Source: Nitrospirota bacterium
GTDB lineage: Bacteria; Nitrospirota; Thermodesulfovibrionia; UBA6902; DSMQ01
Assembly: GCA_016207865.1 (NCBI GenBank)
Contig: JACQZD010000167.1
Location: 1 to 9,686 of the forward strand
Length of the DNA: 9,686 nt
Direction of reading: 5' to 3'
Shown here: piece by piece, positions 1 through 6,663 of the stretch
How positions within the stretch are numbered: position 1 is the stretch's first letter
How the letters are laid out: every line of letters begins with the position of its first letter
The notes under the pieces: model-generated
Told to the model about the DNA's origin: nothing
The model's input: the letters and a program-made list of their open reading frames with translations, nothing else
Database searches by the model: none
Made by a program: the position numbers and the translations under genes

Positions 1-3000
1 TCCCTGAAATAATTCTGATTTAATCCTATTTCAGCATCATAATACTGTCCCGGGAATCTTAAATTATTTGTAACTGAACCGGTTACTGATATGGGCTCTC
101 CAAAGGGCATAAACTCTCCTTGCCAGACGATCTGTTCTGACTCATTGGTCATGAATGCCGGTGTCCCTAAGTGGTCATTATGATAGTAGTATATATTGCT
201 ATCTTCTATATTGTAATTCCCGCTGGCTATGGTTTTAGAGACGGCGCTAAAGTAAAGTGTGCCGTCTGGTTTGTAAATTTCTATGCCAATTGCATCCGGC
301 ACGCCATTGGTTGTTGTTGCTGTAAAAGTATAGCCTGATGCCCCGTTAACTGTTCCTGCACCTGTCACTGTTGCAGTCCCTCCAGAGATTAAAACTCCTG
401 TGATTGATGTGCTGTTTAGGCTTAGTCTGCTACGGGTATAATAATACCTTAGCCAGCCGGATGCAAGCGATGCTGAGTTTATGTTAAGGGCGAGGCTTGC
501 TCTGAACAGCGGCACAGGATAGTTATAGCCGGCGCCTGAGACTGTCTTGCTTATCTTTGCCAGAGGTTGTCCTCCGAGATAGACATATTCATCTGTAATT
601 ACCCCTGTATTTGTAGATTCTGCAATCAGCAGACCGTTTTGATCATAATGAAAAATAGCGGCTGCTCCATTAACGGTTTTTTTCACTCTCTGCCCATTGC
701 TGTTATAAATATATTTGCCTAAAACAGCGCTGGTGTCAGTGATTTGTGTCAGCCGCTGGTTTTGATTATAAATAAACTGACGTGTATTTTCTGCAATCAT
801 ATTCCCATTGCTGTCATATGAAAAGGTTGCGGTTAAGGCTGGAGTTGAGTAAGAGATGAGTTTATTGGCGTTGTAGTTATAATTAGTCGTTTCAGTATTT
901 TTTTGCTGAACCTGCCGGTTTCCAACGCTGTCGTATGAAAAATTAATTGTTCCCCATGTACCTGCCGCCTGCGTCAGCCGATAGAGTTTATCGTATGCGT
1001 AAGTTTTTGTTTTTAAGGGATTAAGATTGTCAATGATTGCCGTAATACTGCCGGAGCTATCCCTTGTGTATGAAAATGAGTTAAGATTCTGGAGTTGGGA
1101 GTTTTGGGTTAAAAGGCTTGTAAGGCGGCTGTTGCCGTCATAGGTTTTTTGTGTTACGATGCCGCTGCCATACGTCATTGATGTTGCGTCTCCAAACGAC
1201 TGATAAGTAATGCCGCTTGCAAGGATTTTTGTTGCCCCGCTGGAGGTCTCTGTGACTGATGTTATTCTGTTTTGCTGGTTGTAGGCATAGATTATAACCC
1301 TTCCGCCGGGATAAGTCGTTGTCAAAAGGTTTCCGTTTAAAGCGTAACTATATGCTGTGATGTAAGAGACATTATCTATCTGTTTTGTCTCTTTTATCAC
1401 CCTGCCTGTCTTATCATATTCATACAATGTCGTGCCTGAGGAGTCGGTCATTATACAAATTTTGCCTGTTCCATTAGAGCAACTGCCATAGGAGTAAGCT
1501 GTAAGTTCGTAGTCAGGAGTTTGAAGCTGAATAAGACGATTCAGAGGATCGTAGGTATAAGTTGTCATTATGTTGTTTGCATCAGTTTTCGTAACTATAT
1601 TTCCATTTACATCATAAGTATAAGTTGTTGTGCCTGTGTCAGGGCTTGTTGTTGAGATAAGGCGGTTGAGGCTGTCGTAGTTATATGTAGTTATATTTCC
1701 GTTGGCATCTGTGATGGATTTTAGATTGCCTCTTTTGTCATAAGTATATGCCGTAACTCCGCCTGCGGCGTCTGTAACCGATAACATCCTGTTAAGCGCA
1801 TCATAGGCGTAAGCTGCTATGTTTCCGTTTTCATCTTTTTTTGAAATAATATTTCCATGAATGTCAGAACTCTGTTCTGTGTATGTACCGTCTGCATGTG
1901 TTGTTTGTATGAGATGGTTGTAGGCGTTATATACATAGCTTTCATATGTCATTATGCTGCCATTGCTATCTTTAGTGGTCATTGATGTCATATTGCCTTC
2001 GGAATCATATGTATAATTAATTGAATTGTCTTCAGGGTCTGTTGTTCTGATAAGTCTATTTAGATTGTCATAGATAAATGTTGTCCTGTTGCCGTTTGCA
2101 TCAGTCACGGCAGTCCTGTTTCCTGCCAGGTCATATTCGTAAGCAGTTGTGCCGCCATCGGGTTTTGTCTCTTTTATAAGCCTGTCAACTAAATTATACT
2201 CATAGATTGTTGTATTGCTGTTTGCATCTGTCATTGAAAGCATGTTGCCTGAAATATCATATGTGTATGTCGTTGTCTGGTTTAACGCATTAGTGTCAGA
2301 GACAACATCCCCGTACTGGTCATAAGTGTAAGCAGTAATATAACCTCTTGCGTCTATGGTTGAAAGCCGCTCTCCTTTTGAGCCATATGTATGCGCGGTC
2401 ACATTTCCCTGCGCATCAATTTTCTGAATGAGGTTGCCATTTGCGTCATAAATATATGCTGTTGTATTTCCGTCAGGGTCTGTGCTTGTAAGTATCTGTC
2501 CGTAACTGTTGTATGTAAATGAAGTTGTATTGCCCAAGGCATCAGTCTCGCTCAGCATGTTGCCGTTAGTATCGTATGTGTAGGAGGTGGTCCTTCCGTC
2601 AGACTCTGTTTTTGATATTAAATTTCTGCCTGAATCATATTGATAGGTTGTTTGATTTGCAGATGGGTCTGTTGTTTGCAGGGGAACATTAAGGCTGTTG
2701 TCATAAACATATGTCCAGTTGGTTCCATTTTTCTCTGTTACATAAGCCGCCTGGTTTGTCTGGTCATAAGTAATTGTTTTCATATTGCCCTCTGCGTCAA
2801 GGGATGAAATGATTTTCCCGGTTGCATCATAAGCGTAAGAAGTGATATGCCCGAGGTGATCTGTCTTTGTGTGCATCCTGCCGTCTGCATTATAAGTATA
2901 AGTCCATGTGCCGCCCAATGGGTCTGTGACAGCGGTAAGAAAATCTGATGTGTAAGTAAAGGCAGTCCTCCTGCCTGCGCTGTCAGTGATTGATGTTACC

Positions 3001-4061
3001 CTATGGCTTGAGTCATAAGTGAATATCGTTATCCTGCCGGCGGAGTCGGTTATTGACATTAAATCATAGCCTATGTACGAAAGGCTCAGCGTATTGTTGT
3101 TTCTGTCTGTTATACTTGTAAGCCTGCCGGTGTAGTCAACGCTGTATTGTATCCCTGTTTTTTCTGTCAGCAGATAGCTTCCATTAGTATTTCTTGTGAT
3201 TACAGAATGCCTTCCTGATGAGGAGTCAGGGTAGTAAGTATTCCCCCCTCCGTTATTTCTGTAATAAACCCTTTTCCCGTCCGGTTCAATGAATGCCAGT
3301 GTATTACCGTTATCAATAATCTGTGTATTGTAGTTATGCGTCCAGCCTCTGCCAAAAGAGCCGGAAGTTACATCAAGGCTGTTGTAGGAGATAATGAAAA
3401 GAGCGGGAAGCCCGGAGCTTGGAGTATGAAGGATGGTTTGACTGTGATACAGATTTCCTGATGCAAAGTTCGCGGAAGAGCCGGTTATTGTGCTGTTCGG
3501 CAGTTCGTTGCATTGATCATCCTCTCCAAGGCATGTATCATCAATTATCCCGTCGCAGTTATTGTCTTTCCCGTCGCAAAGTTCAGGGGCAAAAGGGTTG
3601 ATTAATGCATCACTGTCATTACAGTCAAAACACGAGCTAAAACTATCCTGATCATTGTTTATGGTTTCACATGCAGGGCAAAGGTCGGGGCTAATCGGAG
3701 GAATGGCTCCTCCGACTAATTGATGGACAATATTGCCGGTAGACGTACAATAGTAATAAAGGTCATACATGCATGTGGTCCAGAAATTGACTTCCCTCAG
3801 AGTCCCGTTTTCATACATCCTTCCGTTCCAGTCATAAGCGCTTATGGTTGAATTGCAGTAACGGCAGTACACCGGCACGCCGTTATTGTAAATGCAGGCC
3901 CAAACCTCCGGACCTTTGACTATTTCGCTTTGAACGCAGGTATCTCCTCCTGATGAATACCATGCGCAGCGATAGGGCAGTTCAGCGTTTGCCATAACAC
4001 AGCTAATCAATAAAGTGATGATTGCTGTCAGGCATTTAAAGTACTTTGGGGCTGTGATCAA
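1..4061 (-). CDS. Secreted Rhs/YD-repeat protein, 3' end beyond window
   Basis: Partial gene of 1353 visible codons; the frame stays open from the TTG at 4061 to the left edge, with no stop seen. Residues 1-26 form an export signal (MITAPKYFK, then a hydrophobic run, then ANA before E27). L-I-S-C21 also fits a lipobox, so it may be a lipoprotein. Residues 27-130 are Cys-rich and unrecognised. Residues 135-177 match the MopE-type metal-binding motif (DCNDSD, INP, ELCDG, DNNCDG). Residues 199-275 (FASGNL, GRGWTHNYN) resemble the N-terminal Rhs entry domain. More than 35 YD repeats follow (about 305-1150), then a non-YD insert (about 1180-1286) and the Rhs core signature YYYHNDHLGTP (1291-1301). 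The TTG start is chosen because it is the only start giving the full signal peptide, an in-frame TGA lies 9 bases upstream, and AAGG sits 10 bases before it. Rhs proteins form large shells that often carry a variable C-terminal toxin; here that tip is outside the window. Role as toxin, adhesin or surface polymer is unresolved. Confidence 0.93.
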   Translation of the reverse strand, partial: MITAPKYFKCLTAIITLLISCVMANAELPYRCAWYSSGGDTCVQSEIVKGPEVWACIYNNGVPVYCRYCNSTISAYDWNGRMYENGTLREVNFWTTCMYDLYYYCTSTGNIVHQLVGGAIPPISPDLCPACETINNDQDSFSSCFDCNDSDALINPFAPELCDGKDNNCDGIIDDTCLGEDDQCNELPNSTITGSSANFASGNLYHSQTILHTPSSGLPALFIISYNSLDVTSGSFGRGWTHNYNTQIIDNGNTLAFIEPDGKRVYYRNNGGGNTYYPDSSSGRHSVITRNTNGSYLLTEKTGIQYSVDYTGRLTSITDRNNNTLSLSYIGYDLMSITDSAGRITIFTYDSSHRVTSITDSAGRRTAFTYTSDFLTAVTDPLGGTWTYTYNADGRMHTKTDHLGHITSYAYDATGKIISSLDAEGNMKTITYDQTNQAAYVTEKNGTNWTYVYDNSLNVPLQTTDPSANQTTYQYDSGRNLISKTESDGRTTSYTYDTNGNMLSETDALGNTTSFTYNSYGQILTSTDPDGNTTAYIYDANGNLIQKIDAQGNVTAHTYGSKGERLSTIDARGYITAYTYDQYGDVVSDTNALNQTTTYTYDISGNMLSMTDANSNTTIYEYNLVDRLIKETKPDGGTTAYEYDLAGNRTAVTDANGNRTTFIYDNLNRLIRTTDPEDNSINYTYDSEGNMTSMTTKDSNGSIMTYESYVYNAYNHLIQTTHADGTYTEQSSDIHGNIISKKDENGNIAAYAYDALNRMLSVTDAAGGVTAYTYDKRGNLKSITDANGNITTYNYDSLNRLISTTSPDTGTTTYTYDVNGNIVTKTDANNIMTTYTYDPLNRLIQLQTPDYELTAYSYGSCSNGTGKICIMTDSSGTTLYEYDKTGRVIKETKQIDNVSYITAYSYALNGNLLTTTYPGGRVIIYAYNQQNRITSVTETSSGATKILASGITYQSFGDATSMTYGSGIVTQKTYDGNSRLTSLLTQNSQLQNLNSFSYTRDSSGSITAIIDNLNPLKTKTYAYDKLYRLTQAAGTWGTINFSYDSVGNRQVQQKNTETTNYNYNANKLISYSTPALTATFSYDSNGNMIAENTRQFIYNQNQRLTQITDTSAVLGKYIYNSNGQRVKKTVNGAAAIFHYDQNGLLIAESTNTGVITDEYVYLGGQPLAKISKTVSGAGYNYPVPLFRASLALNINSASLASGWLRYYYTRSRLSLNSTSITGVLISGGTATVTGAGTVNGASGYTFTATTTNGVPDAIGIEIYKPDGTLYFSAVSKTIASGNYNIEDSNIYYYHNDHLGTPAFMTNESEQIVWQGEFMPFGEPISVTGSVTNNLRFPGQYYDAEIGLNQNYFR
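615..3140 (-). repeat. YD-repeat array inside the Rhs gene
   Basis: The encoded protein repeats a unit of about 21 residues (about 63 bases), roughly Y-x-Y-D-x-x-G-N-x-x-S-x-T-D-A-x-G-N-x-T-x. I count about 38 units by eye. The central part is the most regular (for example YTYDTNGNMLSETDALGN and YTYDKRGNLKSITDANGN). The units at both ends, roughly 615-1300 and 2940-3140, are more divergent and vary in length. In known Rhs and Tc-toxin structures such repeats wind into a hollow beta-sheet shell. At DNA level the repeats are related but not identical, so this is an ancient protein repeat and not a recent tandem duplication. Confidence 0.92.
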
Positions 4062-4071
4062 TTTTCTTCAA

Positions 4072-4075
4072 CCTT
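4072..4075 (-). promoter_or_regulatory. Ribosome binding site supporting the TTG start of the Rhs gene
   Basis: On the minus strand, AAGG (within TTAAGG) lies 10 bases before the TTG at 4061. No ATG or GTG occurs in frame between the upstream TGA and this TTG. The next in-frame ATG (Met23) would remove most of the signal peptide. This site therefore decides the start. Confidence 0.6.
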
Positions 4076-4111
4076 AAAATTGCTTGTTTATTATATATTT
4101 GACGATTTCAC

Positions 4112-4132
4112 CCCCCCTTTTCTAAAGCGGGG
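4112..4132. repeat. C-run/G-run imperfect inverted repeat in the Rhs leader
   Basis: A run of seven C followed by TTT, a TCT loop, AAA and GCGGGG forms a stem of eight pairs with one C-C mismatch. It would sit in the untranslated leader of the Rhs mRNA, about 50 bases before the start codon. It resembles the degenerate C/G-run hairpins scattered between genes in many environmental genomes. No second copy occurs in this window, so its family is not established. Confidence 0.4.
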
Positions 4133-4141
4133 ATTAGTGAG

Positions 4142-4160
4142 CCGTAGGATTTAATTACGG
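4142..4160. promoter_or_regulatory. Small dyad CCGTA-N9-TACGG at the presumed Rhs transcription start
   Basis: A perfect five-base inverted repeat with a nine-base centre overlaps the predicted start of the leftward transcript, just downstream of the TATAGT box. The geometry would suit a repressor operator or a small 5' hairpin. Five-base arms can arise by chance, so the functional reading is inference only. Confidence 0.25.
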
Positions 4161-4162
4161 TA

Positions 4163-4192
4163 ACTATACAGATTCAAAAAATACTTTGTCAA
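4163..4192 (-). promoter_or_regulatory. Sigma70-type promoter for the Rhs gene
   Basis: On the minus strand a perfect -35 box TTGACA (4192-4187) is followed by an 18-base spacer and the -10 box TATAGT (4168-4163, five of six consensus bases). The start of transcription would fall near 4156, giving a leader of about 95 bases before the TTG start at 4061. The position and direction fit the gene, and it lies in the only intergenic gap upstream of it. Confidence 0.65.
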
Positions 4193-4209
4193 ACGAATTT
4201 TTCCCCGTA

Positions 4210-4239
4210 TTGAAAAATTACAGGGCTATTCTGTATGCT
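4210..4239 (+). promoter_or_regulatory. Weak candidate promoter for the polysaccharide-export operon
   Basis: TTGAAA (4210-4215) and TATGCT (4234-4239) are separated by 18 bases and would start transcription near 4246, about 50 bases before the ATG. An overlapping alternative is TTGTCA (4186-4191), 16 bases, TATTGA (4208-4213). Both match the sigma70 consensus only moderately, and neither can be preferred from sequence alone. Either would place the two divergent promoters almost back to back. Confidence 0.3.
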
Positions 4240-4284
4240 ATTGTGAATTGCGGACGGGTTTTTTTAACAAAACTTCAATTTGAA

Positions 4285-4290
4285 AGAGGT
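4285..4290 (+). promoter_or_regulatory. Ribosome binding site of the SLBB export gene
   Basis: AGAGGT lies 6 bases before the first ATG of the tandem ATGATG (9 bases before the second). It favours this start over the upstream in-frame TTG at 4186, which has no comparable site. Confidence 0.7.
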
Positions 4291-4296
4291 GTTCAT

Positions 4297-6663
4297 ATGA
4301 TGAAGGTGAGACTGTTTCTTGTCATATCCCTCATATTGATTTTTACTGGTAAGGCCTTTGCCCAGCAGATACAGGCAACTCCGGTTTATCCTCAAGGACA
4401 GCAGTCAGAGAGAGAATTATTTATTCAACAGCCGATACTTCAGGTGCAGCCGCAGGCAGTCCCGCCGTCTCAAACACAACCTGTCCCCTTGCCTTCTTTA
4501 GAAAAAACATCGGAGTTTGAACAGCATATTTCCGAGAAAATAGAAATTACCGACACTCAGTTTGAAATTTTGCAGAAGCTGGAGGGTATCACGTTTTCCT
4601 ATATTTCGCATCCCCCTGCAGGCAGTATTTCAGTTCCGGTAAAAGTTGTTAAACGTCTTGAAAAAACAGAAACGCCAGAGACTGCAAATGTTACAGTAGG
4701 ATATGTAATTGGGACCCCTGAGGCAGTAACTAATGCGTTTAAGCTGGTGGGCATACGAAGTGCGTTAACCGTATCCACTGATATCAAACAGTTTGGTTAT
4801 GACCTTTTTAGAAACCCGCCGTCAACCTTTGCCCCTGTAGAAAAAGTGCCTGTAGGCCCTGATTATGTAATGGGCCCTGGCGATGAGATTAAGGTTGCAA
4901 TCTGGGGAAAGGTTGAGGGACTGTGGAGTGTTGTTGTTGACAGGGACGGCCATATTAGCCTGCCGAAGGTCGGCATACTCGGGGTAACAGGACTTACATT
5001 TAAGGAGTTAAAGGAACTTTTGAATAAGGAATTTTCAAAATATTATACGGGCTTTGAAATGAATGTAAGCATGGGAGCATTGAGGACTATCATGGTTTAT
5101 GTGGTAGGCAATGCGGAGAAACCCGGGGCCTACACGGTTTCTGCCCTGTCTACGCTGATTAATGCCTTATTTGAAGCCGGGGGACCAAGCAAGACAGGCA
5201 CTATGAGAAACATACAATTAAAAAGAAACGGTAAAACCACTGTCATTTTTGATATGTATGATTTTCTGCTTAAAGGAGATAAAACAAAAGACATAAGACT
5301 CATGCCCGAGGATGTGATATTTATAGAGTCCGCAGGTCCGCTTGTAGCGGTAGCAGGCAGTGTAAACAATCCGGCAATTTATGAGATTAAGGAAGAAAAA
5401 ACAGTTTCCCGGCTGATTGAGATGGCAGGCGGCTTGAGCACAGTTGCCTTTAAAGGCAGGGTTCAGATAGAGCGGATTATTGATAATACCCGTCAGACCG
5501 TATTTGAATCCGACATTGCCGGGGCCAAAGATATGAGCATTCAGGCAGGCGATGTGGTCAAAATATTCCAGGTTGTTCAGGACAGAAGGCTGGTGAGGGT
5601 TTCAGGCGCAGTGCAGAGAGAGGGAGAATACGGATTCAGGACAGGGATGAGTTTAAAAGATTTGCTTTCACTTGCAGGCGGGCTTAAATATTATGCATTT
5701 AACAAGGAGGCGGAATTAACAAGGGTTTATGTTACTGACAACGGGCCTAAGACTGAGAAACTAATGGTGGATATTGGAAAGGCTCTTGCAGGGGACCCGG
5801 AAGGCAACATACCGCTTAAGGAAGATGATTATCTCTTTGTGCGCACTGTTCCTGAGTGGCAGCTTTACAGGATTGCAAGGATTTCAGGTGAAGTAAAGTT
5901 TCCAGGAAGCTATACCATTCAAAAAGGCGAGAAATTGTCATCACTAATTGAAAGGGCAGGCGGATACACGGACAAGGCGCATTTGAGGGGAGCGGTGTTT
6001 ATAAGGGAAAGGGTCAGAGATATGCAGCAGAAAAGCCTTGAGGAAATGATCCTGAGGCTTGAACGGGAGCTGCTTGCTGAAGGCTCTGTTCAGGTATCTG
6101 CAGCATTATCTACAGAAGAGATACAGGCAAAAAAAGTTGAGCAGGAGAGCAAGCAGAAGTTTATTGAGTCATTGAAAAAAATTAAAGCAACCGGAAGGAT
6201 GACGTTAAGGCTTGCGCATCTGAGGCTGTTAAAAGGCACTGCTTCTGATGTTGAGATTGAAAATAATGACAGCCTGTTTATCCCTGCCAGAAACAATGTT
6301 GTAAATGTTACGGGCGCAGTAATGGCGCAGAGCAGTCTTGTTTATTCCGATAAAATGGATTATAAAGACTATATTGAAATGTCAGGCAGTTATTCAAGAC
6401 ATGCCGATACGGATAATGTATATATCCTGAAAGTTGACGGCAGTGCAAGAAAGGCTTCAAAGAGGCTTATTAACTGGAACCCGTTCAGCTCACGCTGGGA
6501 AGCGGCAGGCTTTGGCAGTGATGTAAAGCCGGTTGAACCCGGAGACACCATCGTAGTTCCTGAAAAATTAGACCGCATTGCATGGCTGAGAGAGATTAAA
6601 GATATCACGCAGATACTTTTCCAGATAGCAGTTACTACAGGTGTTGTGTACCAGCTTTTGTAA
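4297..6663 (+). CDS. Wza-like polysaccharide export protein with multiple SLBB domains
   Basis: Predicted 788-residue outer-membrane export channel subunit that would pass exopolysaccharide or capsule from periplasm to surface. The signal peptide is residues 1-22 (MMKVRLFLV, hydrophobic core, AFA before Q23). A Gln/Pro-rich linker follows (23-70). The polysaccharide-export domain is at about 187-265 (GPDYVMGPGDEIKVAIWG, DRDGHISLPKVG). SLBB-type domains follow at about 266-346, 349-428, 431-521, 524-664 (interrupted by a charged, probably coiled-coil insert at about 577-640) and 666-770. The last 25 residues (from WLREIKDITQILFQIAV) could be the membrane-spanning helix, as in Wza. At about twice the length of Wza it belongs to the large multi-SLBB subgroup. 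There is no lipobox Cys, unlike Wza. The ATG at 4297 is chosen because AGAGGT lies 6 bases upstream and the signal peptide starts there; the frame opens further upstream (TTG at 4186) without a plausible signal. ATG at 4300 is an equal alternative. Confidence 0.94.
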   Translation: MMKVRLFLVISLILIFTGKAFAQQIQATPVYPQGQQSERELFIQQPILQVQPQAVPPSQTQPVPLPSLEKTSEFEQHISEKIEITDTQFEILQKLEGITFSYISHPPAGSISVPVKVVKRLEKTETPETANVTVGYVIGTPEAVTNAFKLVGIRSALTVSTDIKQFGYDLFRNPPSTFAPVEKVPVGPDYVMGPGDEIKVAIWGKVEGLWSVVVDRDGHISLPKVGILGVTGLTFKELKELLNKEFSKYYTGFEMNVSMGALRTIMVYVVGNAEKPGAYTVSALSTLINALFEAGGPSKTGTMRNIQLKRNGKTTVIFDMYDFLLKGDKTKDIRLMPEDVIFIESAGPLVAVAGSVNNPAIYEIKEEKTVSRLIEMAGGLSTVAFKGRVQIERIIDNTRQTVFESDIAGAKDMSIQAGDVVKIFQVVQDRRLVRVSGAVQREGEYGFRTGMSLKDLLSLAGGLKYYAFNKEAELTRVYVTDNGPKTEKLMVDIGKALAGDPEGNIPLKEDDYLFVRTVPEWQLYRIARISGEVKFPGSYTIQKGEKLSSLIERAGGYTDKAHLRGAVFIRERVRDMQQKSLEEMILRLERELLAEGSVQVSAALSTEEIQAKKVEQESKQKFIESLKKIKATGRMTLRLAHLRLLKGTASDVEIENNDSLFIPARNNVVNVTGAVMAQSSLVYSDKMDYKDYIEMSGSYSRHADTDNVYILKVDGSARKASKRLINWNPFSSRWEAAGFGSDVKPVEPGDTIVVPEKLDRIAWLREIKDITQILFQIAVTTGVVYQLL

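Noticed and set aside
615..3140. Possible CRISPR or satellite array, suggested by the regular spacing of similar segments
   Set aside because: The roughly 63-base periodicity is the YD protein repeat; units diverge at synonymous positions and there are no identical repeats with unique spacers.
3419..3601. 60-residue plus-strand open frame
   Set aside because: It lies antisense within the continuous Rhs coding frame, has no ribosome site and encodes no recognisable protein.
4112..4132. Leftward intrinsic terminator or riboswitch in the Rhs leader
   Set aside because: The stem has a mismatch and no following T run on the minus strand, and no known riboswitch core motif was seen in the 95-base leader.
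4186..4296. In-frame upstream extension of the SLBB gene from TTG 4186
   Set aside because: It would bury the clear signal peptide 37 residues inside the protein, has no ribosome site, and overlaps the Rhs promoter; the ATG at 4297 has AGAGGT properly spaced.
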